From Sympetrum striolatum (lineage: Eukaryota; Arthropoda; Insecta; Odonata; Libellulidae), in the NCBI GenBank assembly GCA_947579665.1, contig OX388350.1:37543393-37607392 (forward strand): a stretch of DNA of 64,000 nucleotides, in the 5' to 3' direction. The position numbers and the translations under genes are program-made. The notes beneath the pieces were generated by a model. It did no database searches, was not told the DNA's origin, and saw only the letters and a list, made by a program, of their open reading frames with translations. Positions 1 to 12,059 of the stretch are shown here, piece after piece. Every line of letters begins with the position of its first letter. Position 1 is the stretch's first letter.

Positions 1-1940
1 CGGTTTTCTTTCCGTCATATTGAGCTCCGAAAGCGATGCGATATTTCTGGGACGGCGGATCCCTGTTAATTGTATTGGGAGAGGGAAGCTCTTGTGCGGT
101 GGTTGTTTGAACGTGATTAGACGGAAAAAGCGTGGGTGTAATCGAAGGGGGGTCTCAGAAAGTTTCGGGGATGCGGAATGAATGTTTGTCTTTGCGGGGA
201 ATCGTTATTTTTCCCCGAACGGTTTTATTTTGGGATGTAAATGAGGGATGGGAGTGGTGAACGGTTGGTTGATGTCTCATTCTCCACAAACGATTCGTTT
301 GCGTACGTTTTCTCATGATTTACATTATGCGTATGCTTATTACAGAAGAGAACTATTTATTTTTTAATCGACTATGCTTGATTGTACGTATAAAATTACT
401 GTGTAATGTATATCCACTACCAACTGATACCTTATCCGCTTACAGTTATTCTGATTTAATTATAGTTATTATTATTATTCGTATTAATTTTTATTTCAGT
501 AACTCGAGGGCTTTTATTACAACTTTAGCCGAAGTAAAAATAGATTCGCGGTTTTAGACGCTGTAATTCAATTTATGATTGGGAGAAAATTTATTATGAT
601 TTAGGAGTTCCACTACGCTCAACCGAATAAAATTTACTTGAAATGGCAATGAAAATGTTACTTTAGATATTTATTATAAGGGAAAACTAAAATTAAATAA
701 ACTTCATATTCAATAAAATGAAAGGAAGACAGGAGTGTTTTTAAGACAGAGACAGTTTTCCTCAGGATTATTATACAAACCAGTGGAAAATGTTTATATA
801 ATAAGCCTGTGAAATAGGTTCACTCCTGCCTTTCTTTCATTGAAAATAAAATGGATGGAGTTCCACAAAACCACTTCCTCCGAGTAATTTATAACTTCAT
901 ATTAATTAGATCACTAAAATCACAGGATTCATTAGATTCCCTTATTCTAACTAATTCGATTAGACTGTTTTATTTTATTACTTCGATGTAGCATTTGATG
1001 TAATTTGATTTTTTATTTAAAGATATAATTATGTATATAGATATATTATACTAGATTAGATACTATTATACTAGATTTAGATACAGTATAAGTATTATTG
1101 CGCTTCTATGCAAAATCTTGCGATTTACTAAATATAGGGTACAACATTACTTAAATATGGTATAATATTATCTACCAATTGAACAAAGGGAGATTACCAC
1201 TCCGTTCTTCATGGTTTTGCTTGATGAGGAGGAAATAGAAAACAAATTTCGATTCTTCACTTCCTTGAAAAGGAAGAAAAAGAAAAAAATCTACTTCCTT
1301 GAACAGGGATGAACATTGAGTAGACATTCCTTCTCTTCATCTTTTCTGATCACAGGTGTTACCGTAAAATGACGATGTAACGCCGAAACCGTCAGCTCTA
1401 TTCGAATATCACACCGAGGAAATGTATCCTTACTTCTTCATTCCTAAACGGTGGAATTCCATTTCACCAGCTCCGCCTCCTTTGAGAACCTTGCCAGCGT
1501 TCGACTAAATCAGATCTCGCGGAGTTTTCAAGGAAGAAGATAAGAATTGAAACTTTACGGCTTAGACAGCAGAAATGTATTGCGGAGATCAAAGTCGCCG
1601 AGCAGGAATCTTCCTCAAAGTGACACGTTTATGTAACGCCTCCATACCTTTTTTAAAGCTACGATGTGCGCCATAAATTTCTTCAGTATCTCCTCTAAAA
1701 ACTTCCTCGCTCAGGTACGTCGAAAATTTCTTCCCCCAACTCCAATCCGTCCCCCAATCGCGAGATTAACTTCCGAAATAAGTGGGCCGAATTTCGGTTG
1801 TCGCGACGTTAAGAATGATGTTTCCGGGACGTGGTGAAAAAGTCTGAAAAGACGCGCGAATGGATGGCCCTCGAGTTATGCACCTCCATTCCGCCATCCA
1901 CGGGGATTGGATCGATAACTCGTCGATCTTTTTTTTGCGT
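1..1940. other. Intergenic or intronic DNA, no gene seen
   Basis: AT-rich sequence with no convincing coding frame, RNA gene or repeat. Several short open frames occur but have no start context, no recognisable motif and no splice signals that agree with them. Base composition shifts from mixed (1-300) to very AT-rich (540-1200) and back to more balanced sequence from about 1440. I cannot assign a function. Confidence 0.5.
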
Positions 1941-1954
1941 CAAATCCATCGAAT

Positions 1955-2062
1955 CGAATCTATTTCTTTCTGCGCGGAAAAAACGCCTTTCGCTTCCTTC
2001 TATTGAGACATTCAAGAGGTTTTGAATCGTCGTCCGTGGAGGAGAAGCTCTCCACTGATAAC
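1955..2062 (+). repeat. Direct duplication, copy 1 (partner 3203-3331)
   Basis: This stretch shares with 3203-3331 an ordered series of matching blocks, including the exact block CGCGGAAAAAACGCCTT (1973-1989 and 3221-3237, offset 1248). The blocks CGCTTCC, TCTATTGA, GAATC and CTCTCC-ctGATAA follow in the same order. The copies are clearly diverged, so the duplication is old. It encloses about 1.1 kb of AT-rich DNA that has its own internal duplication. Confidence 0.75.
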
Positions 2063-2649
2063 TTCATTAATGTTTACCAGTAAATTACACATTCACATGG
2101 TATATGGTGGGCATTTTAAAAGTTTATAAAATATATTTTACTCATTATATTTAATAATAATTTAATAATTTTCTTTAACAACGTATTTTAAAAAGAAACT
2201 GGCAGATGGCTCCGCTTATATATTAAATATATATGAAAAATCAAATTTCAAGGAAACTAATAAAATATATATCGAAATTATTTTTTCAACGGAAAAGTTG
2301 AATACGTGGTATCAATGCAAACTGAGCCCATTGTCAATTTTTAATTGGAATTCTGTTGTAACTGCTCACGCTGAAACATTGAAAAACAGATGTATGAAGG
2401 TGTGCACATGGGAGGAATTTAATGACAGGCATTTCTAAATAACTAAACGAATTCCTTGCCTTTAAAAACTTTTTGAGAATGCGTTTCTGCATTTACAGTT
2501 AATAAAAAAATATTTAAATTCATATTGTAAAATGTATGTAATTATATGTTATTAAATAATCATTTCATTCATCATCATTATGACAATATTTGTTTATAAA
2601 CGGAATCATTTAATTTATACAAATTTTTTAATTTTATTCAACTAACTTT

Positions 2650-2880
2650 CTATTTACAGAAAAATTGCGAATTGAAAACTCATGATATAAAACTAATAAA
2701 TTGATATGAAAATAATAATGACTAATAAAATGATATAAAACTAATAATTTATATAAATTGAATAATTGATTTTCTAGTTGATTATAGGGATTTGATAGGA
2801 AGTTTAATATCCAAAGAAAATCTAGACGGTTTAAAATTTTGTTACGTAGAAAATGCTTTGGAATATTCAAATTTTTTTGT
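2650..2880 (+). repeat. 320-bp-period duplication, copy 1
   Basis: Matches 3020-3180 at an offset of about 320 bases. Shared ordered blocks are ATAAATTGAAT, GATT-ATTTTC-AGTT, ATAG-GATTTGA-AGGAAG, ATCCAAAG-AAAT and GTTNCGTNGAAAT. Substitutions and small indels separate the copies. It lies inside the larger 1955/3203 duplication, so two rounds of copying are implied. Confidence 0.65.
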
Positions 2881-3019
2881 AATTTTACCTATGTATTGGA
2901 TGAAAAATTATATGTATAAATTTAATTATTATATTATTTCATTCATAATAATTATTGAAAAATACTATATATAAAATGAAATATACATTAATGTATAGTT
3001 AATTTATGTAATTAATTTT

Positions 3020-3180
3020 ATGCTTATAAAATATTATAAATGAAAATTCATGATAAAGCATTAATAAAAAATATAAATTGAATGATTAATTTTCAAGTTA
3101 AATATAGCGATTTGAAAGGAAGCTCTTAATCCAAAGGAAATATAGGCAGTTTCAAACTTGGTTGCGTGGAAATCGATATG
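3020..3180 (+). repeat. 320-bp-period duplication, copy 2
   Basis: Second copy of the block at 2650-2880. It runs straight into the second copy of the larger duplication (3203-3331), suggesting that the junction between duplicated units lies near 3190. Confidence 0.65.
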
Positions 3181-3202
3181 GAATACGATACGAAAACGAA
3201 TC

Positions 3203-3331
3203 TACGAGTATTTCCTTCTCCGCGGAAAAAACGCCTTCCGCTTCCATCTATTGAAATCCTCGAAGGGTATGAATCTTCGCCCGCGGAGTAAAACTCTCCT
3301 CTTTAACACACTGAGAGCTCTCCGCTGATAA
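3203..3331 (+). repeat. Direct duplication, copy 2 (partner 1955-2062)
   Basis: See copy 1. This copy is about 20 bases longer because of extra sequence before the final CTCTCC-gctGATAA block. Confidence 0.75.
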
Positions 3332-6300
3332 GAGGTCTAGAGTTAGTCCAATACGGTATTTATAGGGGAGAGGGGGCGTCGACAAGAAGAGGGATTATTG
3401 TCGATTCCTCCGCGGGAGATATCGGTCGGAATTAATATCGTCGATCGATGGCGTCGTCGAGAAAAATGGGCGATCGCTGGTAATAAATGGAGTGGGATGG
3501 AGAATCCATTAGAGTAAAAAATGGGGCGCAATTAAATAAAAGAAGGAGTTTAAAGGACGGGGATGGACTAGGTAAATCTTGCCGCTTGGCGTTTGACTTA
3601 GTTACCGGTGGAATAAAATTTCGCCACAGTCCTCAGGTGACTTTGATGTATAAGGCGGGCGATGCCGAAGTCGTTGAGGGGACCGTTTTGCGTAGCTGAA
3701 ATATTGCCGAAGTTTTTGAATATATATCATGAGTAATTTGAGCATATAGAGCCATTTTCTGCGGAAGTAAACCTTGTTAGACGTGTAAAAATTTTGATGC
3801 CTTTCTATATGATTAATTTCTCTATGATGCATTTATATTCTGAAGATCATAATTACCAGCTTATTAAGACAGTGATATTTTTATTTCATATGGTAATCAA
3901 GTCGTTAGAATCGTTGATATTTTAATAGTATAAGGTGACTTTGTTACCTAATAGGCCTTAGTTACTCCTTGAACTTTTTTAGTTATTAGAACAACCGTTT
4001 TCTGCTTCGACTTGTTTAGCTTATAATATTGATTCACAAGGGTATTTGAATTCCCTAATTTATTCCCTTCATAACAGTTATAATTTTAAAGCTGTAGTAT
4101 TTCAATTCCAACTGATGAATACACTCTCTGAAAAAAATAGCAGAGACTACAAACTATTACACATCGAGGAAATTCTCTACTAAAATCTTTTGTTTTTTAA
4201 ATAAATGTTACCATAAATTTATCGGTATGGACCTGTGATTTTTATGGAATTGCTGAATTATTTATTGAAATTATTTTTGTAAGATATGGTTAAAAATATT
4301 GCATTAAAACCGGTCTTCGAGGTTTATCTTAGAAAATACTTCAGAAGAATTTGTCTTTAAAAATTAAGAAAAAGCGATATATGTCTATTTTCTCTGTCGA
4401 TAGCCTGTAAAAGAGGTAAATTTGTCACTGCACTAAATCTCATAAAAACTGTCCATATCCAAGCAGTTCAAGGATCCAAAAGGAAAACGAGGTTTGGTTT
4501 AGACAAAGGAATGTATATCGCATTCACTCTAAGTTGACCATTATGTATAAGAGGACCTTCTGATAAGCCTTTTCACAGAAATGATCAAATATATTTCGAA
4601 AAAATTCCAAAAGTGTATAAATTAGCGGATTTCTTTAATTTTGAAAGTTTCTGCGATTGCTGTAATTTTCAAAAAGTATAATTACTGCGAAAAATTGCTT
4701 TCCGTTCACGGAGACCATGACCTGCGATGCATTCCCCAGCCCCGTATTATCTTTTCCTCGATAAACCCGTTCATCGGCTATAAATAAGTTACGAAAGCAC
4801 TTTATCGGCGGAATCGCCCCCAGCGAGGACAATTAAACAGCAGCCATTATCTTCCCCGCTGGTCATGAATGTACCCTTACAGGACGTGTATGGCTTTGTA
4901 AAAATAAGAAGCGATAATTTTTTCCCCCGAAGTAGGTCAGCCAAGAATTGCGCCACGGAGGCATTTTCTCGCTGCTTCGTCGTCTTATATCTTTTCCATT
5001 CGAGTTTTTTTCACAGCGCATTGCTCCACTTGTTCTTTAAGATCCATTTCGGATAGAGTATATAGCTCTCCTCGTAAATACTCTTCGAACGGTCGGACTC
5101 TTCAAGTTCGAAATTTTCTTTTTTATTCCTCGAAATTTCCTTTTTTTATTCCTCGTCTATAACTACGTCCAAAAATTGCGAGTCTCCGCTCAAGTGCCTC
5201 GGCGTAATAGACCGCTTTAAAAGAGCGCGTTCATCTCTGGTATTTAAAGGCTTCTTCTTCCAGAATAATGCCCCACGAATGGGAGACAATACGCCGAGTG
5301 CTTCGCCCGTTTCTATGGAGAATAGTTTGCTTTCAGCGAGACGGACGAGTAATAAAAATGCGGTGCGTAATGGGTATCGATTCGGTTGTTTGGGGTCGCG
5401 TAATCGGGATGATTATATTTTTGCAGTCGCGGAATTGAAATGAGGAAATGAAAGTTCTTCTCGGCAACTAAAATCATTGTTCTAAAATTCGAGTGATAAT
5501 TAATTATTAAAACAACTATTTTTTTTAGATTATCCATCATGAATAATATTAGAAGATTCTGCAAAGAGAAGAAGGAAGTAAACCATTAATTTTTTTAAGA
5601 TTTCATTCTAATTTTCGGTAATTGTCGCTGAATTGATTGCATCGAAAAGTTTATTATTCCCAAAATTTCTAATATTCTGACTAAAAAATAGCACATTTTG
5701 AGTGAGAATAATTCATATTTCAGATTGATAAGTTCCACGTTCAATATTACCAAATATTGAAATATATTTTACGGTGTTTTGTAAGTCCTTGCTCTCAAAT
5801 CTACTGCGAAAATAATATATAGAAACGGAATAAAATACTTAAAAATTGAACTATGGAAATATTTTACCTAGGGTTAGGTATAAGGTGAGAATTGTAAATC
5901 TCAATCCTACCATTCAATAAATTCGTCATTGTCTGACATGGATTTGACGTCACAGGTTATTTTCATTATTGTTTCATTTATCTATTTAATTTGCAAGCTT
6001 GATATACATGAGCATTTTTATTGATTGATACTCAAAATTATGTTATAACATTTTACACAATTTATGTGTAAACTATCACTACATGAATGAAATTCAAGAA
6101 TAATAATTATCTGTGCTCAGGAAACATGGTGTAGGCTATGCGGTCCTTTTTATGTGCTACAGTATATAATATTTTGAAATTTAAATTTTTATGTTCTTAA
6201 ATATTGGCTTTTGGTTACCGCGGGAGTGAAACACTTATAAACATCCCTCGTATCCTAAGGAAATTCTTAATGAATAAAACAACCTTATCATGGTCGTCTA

Positions 6301-6700
6301 CTTCATCCTCATGAATGGTACATTTACGTGTAAGATTAAACAACTCCGTTCCCCATCAATGTTGAATGGCTTTCGGAATGCCTTCCTTTCTGGGCCATCA
6401 CCTCGGGTGCAGCCTTAGCAAAACAGAAATAAAATCTGTTACCTTTTACGGCTTATCATCCTCCCCGGAGGCAGATTGCCCACGGAAAATCATCAGCCAT
6501 ATTGAGCGCCAAAAAACCGTCTGAGATGGTGACATCGGAAATTTCCTCAAGAAAAGGTTGTAGAAAATTTATGGAAAGGAGGAACGAGAGCGTAAAGCAA
6601 AGGTTGTTTACCTTGGCGAGGATGATTTTAAAAGGTGTTTTCCGCGGACTGAGCACGGATTCCTGGGAAGAGGAGAGAGGGGAAGGGGTCGTGCCGGGTC
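3332..6700. other. Gene-free stretch
   Basis: No feature that I can support. The GC level is somewhat raised at 3340-3700 and 4680-5340, where short open frames appear on both strands, but none has a recognisable domain or a matching pair of splice signals. Most of 5400-6400 is AT-rich. From about 6540 the plus strand becomes strongly purine-rich, leading into the duplicated block at 6701. Confidence 0.4.
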
Positions 6701-6797
6701 GTGGGGTTAAGAGAGGAAGAAAAGGTGAAAGAAGAAGGAGAAATTCCCAAGGGGTTCGATGAAAGGAGAGGGACATCGCATCGTTAGAGTGGGTGGG
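6701..6797 (+). repeat. Flanking direct repeat of foldback-like structure, left
   Basis: Purine-rich block starting GGGGTTAAGAGAGGAAGA, followed by an AGGAGAAATTCCCAAGGGG block, then GTTCGAT-AAGAG and ACATCGCATCGTTAGA. The same series recurs at 7571-7686, offset about 870. The two copies bracket the inverted minisatellite structure, so either the structure was inserted into a duplicated site or both flanks were copied with it. Open frames crossing this region are by-products of the purine bias. Confidence 0.85.
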
Positions 6798-6807
6798 CTG
6801 GTTTCGT

Positions 6808-7567
6808 GGCAATTCAGAGTACGACAACTCAGAGTACAACTTAGAGTGCGACAACTCATCGGACCCGACAGCTCACCGTGCGACAACTGACCGGGTAACA
6901 TTTTATCGCGCGTTTTTATCATTAACTATATTATAAATAACTTTTTAACTAGTTTAATTCTTAAAGACCTGAATTATCTTTATAAGAAAAACATAATTTT
7001 GAATTTATTAATGCTTTTGTTATTCAATAAGGAATAAAATCTTATCATTAGATTCCTTTGATGCAGCATTAACATGATATTTAAATAAAAGAAGCAATAC
7101 TATAAAAAAATAAAATTTTAATTAATATGAACTGTACGCAATAAGCTCTGAGAATGGTGTCCAATAAACTCTACGCGTGGTCTGAAAGGGTTAATCAATA
7201 ATCGGCAAAAAGACTACCACTCGGTTGTTTTCACATTCAAAATTGATATTATTTCAATTATCGTAGCGCGCGCAATGAGCTGTCGCCCGGTCAGTTGTCG
7301 CGCGGTGTTGTTGGGTCCGATGAGTTGTCATACTCTGAATTGTCACACTCTAAGTAGTCAGGTCCGATGAGTTGTCGAACTCTGAGTTGTCTTACTCTGA
7401 CTTCTCGCACTCTGAATTTTCGTACTCTGAGTTATCGGGTCCGATGAGTTGTAGCACTTTGAGTTGTCGCACGGTGAGTTGTCGGGTCTGATGAGTTGTC
7501 ACACTCTGAGTTGTCGCACTCTGAGTTGTTGGTTCCGCTGAGTTGTCGCACTCTCAGTTGTCGGGTC
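6808..7567. mobile_element. Foldback-like element with inverted minisatellite arms
   Basis: The right arm (about 7263-7567) is an array of a 15-18 bp motif of the type GAGTTGTCGCACTCT, sometimes with a GGTCCGAT spacer. The left arm (about 6808-6913) carries the same motif in reverse complement (AGAGTGCGACAACTC). The inner ends also match in inverted orientation, for example CGACAACTGACCGGG at 6883-6897 against its complement near 7286-7300. The two arms enclose about 350 bp of AT-rich DNA. Terminal inverted arms made of short tandem repeats are characteristic of foldback elements. Assignment to that group is inference, since no transposase is visible. Confidence 0.7.
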
Positions 7568-7570
7568 ACG

Positions 7571-7686
7571 CGTGAGGTTAAGAGTGGAAGAAACGGATGA
7601 AAGAGAAGAATTCCCAAGGGGGGGAAGGAGAAATTCTCAAAGGGTTTCGATAAGAGGGGAGGAACACCGCACCGTTAGATGGGCTA
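7571..7686 (+). repeat. Flanking direct repeat of foldback-like structure, right
   Basis: Second copy of the 6701-6797 block. It holds an extra internal duplication of the GAA-AATTCCCAAGGG piece, making it about 20 bases longer. It ends at ACCGTTAGATGGG, equivalent to TCGTTAGAGTGGG in the left copy. Confidence 0.85.
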
Positions 7687-7689
7687 TAT

Positions 7690-8214
7690 GGGACGCAGCA
7701 GAAGATTAAAAATTGTCTCCCCCTTAGCCTCATTTTTTTCAAAGGGGAAGTTTTCGAGATGGGGAGCGGAATATAAAGCGGAAAGAGGCGGATAAAATTG
7801 CGATCAAAAGGGCGTGCTATTTACCGGAGAAGGTTTCTTTTTTAATATCCTTTCTTCCCCTAACGATCGGAGAGCGACTACTCGGAAGCTATTTCGGAAC
7901 GATGCAAATTTAAAGAAGGCGACGCGAAGAACGTTACATTAAATCGCTTGGAAATGGGAATGCTTAGGCCTCGGGGGAGTTTATTGAAGGCGGGTTCTTT
8001 ACGGGAATATTTCGAACTGAAAACGTGAGTTCCCCAAAGCTGGAATGTTGCGATTCTCTTTGAGGGGCGTGATGAATTTCGACCTCGGAAATATTGAAAG
8101 ATTTCTGATTGTAGTAATGGTGGAGAATGAATGGGGCACGTTTTTATTCGCGCTATTACTCTTTGACGCGTTCATAACCTTTAAAAGTACTCTTTGAAGC
8201 ATTTCTCATACTCG
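7690..8214. other. Gene-free stretch
   Basis: Mixed-composition sequence without a recognisable gene or repeat. A minus-strand open frame near 7999-8202 has no supporting signal. Confidence 0.4.
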
Positions 8215-8217
8215 TAG

Positions 8218-8700
8218 CAGAGAATAAAGGAACAAAAGCTTTTCTTGCAGGAACATATCTATTAAATCGTCATGATTGCTTTGAATAGATTTTCTATGTG
8301 ATAATTTTGCATGAGTACAAATATTTCTGCACGAGAAACATGTCTTTCTTTTTCAATCCTTCTTCACAATATTCTATTGAATGGTGATCTGATTTGTTAA
8401 ATTACATCAGTTGATGAATTATTTGAAATTGATTTATTAAAGGTTTAAGTTTATTGATATGATTTAAGTTTATTAACATCAGAGAATAAAATAATTGGCG
8501 CTTTTCTTGAAGGAAGGTATCGCTTACAAATAGTAAATTGCTTTAAATGGTTTTTTCTGTAGTGCTTTGTTGATAAGTATGTGAGCAAATGTTTTCTATA
8601 AAAAGAAAAATGATATAAATTTTTATAACATGTACACATCATTTTATGGAATTCAATTTGTTACTTTACATCAGTCAATATAGTAATAATGATTGGTAAT
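8218..8700 (+). repeat. Diverged tandem duplication, ~262 bp period, two copies
   Basis: Copy 1 starts near 8218 and copy 2 near 8480. Both begin CAGAGAATAAA, followed by CTTTTCTTG-AGGAA (8239 and 8501), ATTGCTTT-AAT-G, and later TTTGTTA---TACATCAGT (about 8394 and 8658). Order and spacing are kept, but many substitutions separate the copies. No open frame spans both. It is one of several such two-copy duplications in this window. Confidence 0.7.
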
Positions 8701-10713
8701 CCGTTAAATTTCATACTTTTAAAACTACTTCAAGAAATAATCTTACTCTGAAGCTACTGACTAACTCTGTAGGATATTGAAATATCGAGGTGACTCTACT
8801 TCTCTGCTTCAGGTACGCATTTAAATCGAAGCTATACAGCTGAACTAAACATAGAATTATTTTCATATTATGATTCCGCAACTTTGAACCCTGAAAAGTA
8901 AATTGTGAAAGTCTATTAATAAATAAATTAATGACTAAAGAAATTGTACGTGCGTGTTTATACATTTGGTCATACTAAGAGGAACTTATTCCAACCCTAG
9001 AAAACTTGGAATTAAAAATTAAATGCAAGTCGTATTCAGAATCCATGTATCTTCAACTTTTTCAGTTTCGGTCATCGGAATCCGTGTTTCTTTGCGTATA
9101 GAAAGGGTTTCATCATCTGTGTTGGAGACTTCCAAGAAGGCAACGACCCAGTATCAATTTCCTCACTATGGAGATTAGCACAAAGTCGTAAACCAAGAAA
9201 TCGTAAAAAAGGAACGTAATTAAAATAATCCCTCGTAAAACAAACTTCTTTGACGAGAGTTTGGGGCAAGGCGTTCCTAAACGGGCGAAAGATAAAAGCA
9301 AGAGACCCATGAGGGCGTTAGGGGAGGTCCTTTTAAAATTATCTCAGTTTTGCGGTGTTTTAAGTCTTGTCCCGCTGTCTCAGATAGGAGAAATGTTGGG
9401 TCAACAACGCAGGAGAAAGTAAAATAGTGTTCCAAAGCCCCCATCCTTTCGCAAGGCCAGAGGCGAGAGTGGGCATGAGGGAAGAGAAAGCATGGGATGG
9501 GAAGAGGGATGACGTTTTAGGTGGTCAGAATTTCGGAAGGCACTCTCACCAGGACGTTGACTAAGAAAGAGGGACCTATACGGGTTCCCTGTGGGACTCA
9601 CACAAAGGACTTTTTGTTCCTCTCGAACGGGGCTGTATAAAACAGGATAGTGGTGAATGATTAAGGAGAAAGGAATAGAAGGGAGATTTATAAGAAATAG
9701 AAATGATCGCGAGTGATAAGGAGACAATGGCGACAATGCATGGTTCGATGTTAGAAGAAAGACGGTTGCAGGAGATGGTCGCACACTTAGAGCATCTGAC
9801 AATGAGTGTTAATATAACTGTAGCAATTTCATCATGACTTCGGACTGCAATATAATGGTCAAAATTATAAAATCTCATCAGTGATCCATATTTTCTGGCA
9901 CATTTAAGAAAAATAATTTTGAATTTGATGGAAAAAAATGTTGCGAGAAATCAATGTTTACTTTCATAGATAAATTTTTAACTGCGTAAAATTTTAGGTA
10001 TCACGGTTAACCTGCACGAGTAAGTATCTTGTTTTTACATGCAAATCATCAGAAAAATACCAAAGGAGTATAAGGTTATAAATGTAATTCTCGTAAAACA
10101 AATGAATTCTTAATATTTTGAGCAGCCGAATTAAAATCTAACCTACTATCAATCACTTCTTTATTATGGTTGTCATTTATTTTTAGTATAATTATCGGCG
10201 AGTTTATATCAGCTCTGTTAATTTATAAAGCGAGTCCACGGAGTTCTCGAAGTAGCTGATTCAATTTATGGAAATAATCTTTTTAACAATATTCTACTCA
10301 GGATACCAGTGGAACCTCAAAAACAATTATCTCCATTGGTGAATGATATTTTCCTACTAAAGTGAAACCCGTATCTCTCTTTTGCTTCATCGCTGCTGTA
10401 AATTGAAGCGATGATTGAATGGATGGAATTGAAACGAAGCGGAAATTTACAAATTGTCTGGATCAATTACAAGAAATGGTTTATGGAAGATAAATGTTGA
10501 GATCAAAGACTGAATAAAGTTATAAGTGGGAGTGAGAATACCTAAATAATTAGATTATAATTAGAGACCGTTAATATATTTCGTCAAATAATCAGATCGT
10601 GAACTTCTCGCTTTATTTGCAAGTAAATCACCATTAAACACGACTATCATAACGTACAATTGTACAAGACTATCCGTATAGGGAAATTAATTGGAACACG
10701 GCTGGTAGTGAAT
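8701..10713. other. Gene-free stretch with one purine-rich block
   Basis: No supported gene. At about 9395-9530 and 9655-9730 the plus strand is purine-rich, which creates long S/L/P-rich open frames on the minus strand (up to 133 codons). I judge these to be composition artefacts. 9880-10710 is AT-rich and featureless. Confidence 0.4.
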
Positions 10714-10985
10714 TAGAGGATTGACAAATCTCCAAAATCGTCTTTCTAAGCGTTCCGCACCGCGTTGCTAACGATTCCGGAACAACAGAGAATCCCGGAT
10801 TACTGACCTTCTAAGAATTACTCAATGTTTTCCTCTTCCCCTGAGGATGATTGCTAGGATATTGATGCGTACAATGGGTGCTTCTTAGAAGGTCTATAAT
10901 CCGGACCTTCTGTTGTTCCCGGTATCGTTAACAACACGGTACGGCACGTCGAAAAGGCGATGTTTGGAGAGTTTTCAAACCTCTA
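10714..10985. mobile_element. TIR MITE, family A, complete copy
   Basis: About 272 bp with imperfect terminal inverted repeats of roughly 100 bp. The left end is TAGAGGATTGACAAATCTCC. The right end, read on the minus strand, is TAGAGGTTTGAAAACTCTCC. The arms continue in step through a TCCGGATTA block to ACCTTCTAAGAA, and enclose a ~60 bp loop containing CCCCTGAGGATGAT. Flanking bases are compatible with a TA target. No coding capacity, so it must be non-autonomous. Related copies are at 14885-15068 and 42976-43412. A Tc1/mariner-like affiliation is a guess from the TA target. Confidence 0.85.
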
Positions 10986-11060
10986 TTGTAAGAGTATCCA
11001 TCCCTTTAATTTAAAGAAAACTCTATGGTTTTCATTCCTCGAGGAATATACTGTACACGA

Positions 11061-11320
11061 TAAAAATAATTTAATAATAGTAAACGTCTTTTATTGGGGC
11101 AAGATTGAGAGTTACTTATAACTTTTCCTTATTAAGTCTTATATCGAACCCTTCGTCATATAAATTTTAAAGAAACGTTGCTTGAAATAAATACACAGAA
11201 GAAAACTACATTGCCAGTTTAAACCTAAGGTACAGCTTAGAAAAAATATACACCACAGTAGAAAAACACCCGCAAAAAGGGAGGAGCAAAAAACCTGCGA
11301 AACCTACGGATAATTAAGTA
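11061..11320 (-). mobile_element. LINE 3' tail, copy 1 (5'-truncated)
   Basis: On the plus strand this begins with an A/T-rich tail, then GTCTTTTATTGGGGCAAGAT (11085-11104). Later blocks match the other copies: CTAAGGTACAGCTTAG, then AAAACACCCGCAAAAAGGGA, then AAAACCTGCGAAACCTACGG. The homologous copies are at 34545, 38382, 50803 and 62493. Reading the minus strand, the order ends in an AATAAA-like signal and a short A/T-rich tail, as expected for the 3' end of a non-LTR retrotransposon. No reading frame is left. Confidence 0.75.
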
Positions 11321-11670
11321 AATTCTTATGGAAGACATTGCAGATGCAGATTCACATAATTAAATCAAAATGAATGTTCGCATAACGGAGAATAACATAA
11401 TGGAAATCAATAAGGATGCAAAAAATAGTAAATAATAACAAAACAAAAATGGCAATAGAGTAGTGGATATTAAAGGGTTCACTAGTATAACCAGATTCTT
11501 CAATAATAACTTTACTAGATTAATAAAAGTTTGTCCACAAAACCAAGCCAAAAGTTTAGAGATATGTGGTTTTTAAATACATTTTAGTTCAGGACAAACA
11601 TATTATGGAAATAGAATCCACTGCTTGGGCCGTGACTTCGTGTTAAGCCTCAATCACGAACAAATGAAGA

Positions 11671-11811
11671 GATTAACTTTTACTAACCACAGGAAATTTT
11701 TATTTGGAAACGACAATGGTTTCGAATCATTGAGTCATCCTCAGGTCATGATTGAGTAGAAACGTTGCACATTTCCAAATAAAAATTTCCTGTGGTTAGT
11801 AAAACTTAATC
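11671..11811. repeat. Long inverted repeat, 40-bp arms
   Basis: Arms at 11671-11710 and 11772-11811 are inverse complements with 39 of 40 positions matching by my reading (each contains CTAACCACAGGAAATTTTTA or its complement). The loop is 61 bp. Weaker pairing continues outward about 12 bases on each side (AACAAATGAAGA against AACAAAGGAATG). The high identity suggests a recent origin. It may be a short MITE or a hairpin-forming transcript. No target duplication is obvious. Confidence 0.85.
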
Positions 11812-12059
11812 CATTCCTTTGTTTTTAAACGGTGAATCACATAAATATCAGTACGTTAATAATACCATAGAAATACTTAAATATAGTACATAAATATCAA
11901 TACAAATTAAATAAATATGGATCACAAAATGGGATGGCGGACAAAGTCACTTCGAAAAACGGACGTGATTATGAAATAAGGTATATTACTGCGAAAGGGG
12001 AACGAACGTAAATCTTCATTTCTTCTTTCCGTGAGAATGAATCCATGAAATTGCTCCCT

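Noticed and set aside
6456..6854. 132-codon minus-strand frame
   Set aside because: Crosses the purine-rich block and the edge of the minisatellite arm. Its repeated SYSEL-type residues are the translation of the minisatellite.
7160..7198. CTGAAAGGGTTAA, resembling the end of a piggyBac element at a TTAA target
   Set aside because: No matching inverted end at another TTAA was found between the foldback arms, so the resemblance is unsupported.
9401..9802. 133-codon minus-strand frame
   Set aside because: Rich in S, L, P and F because the plus strand is purine-rich. No motif, no splice signals.
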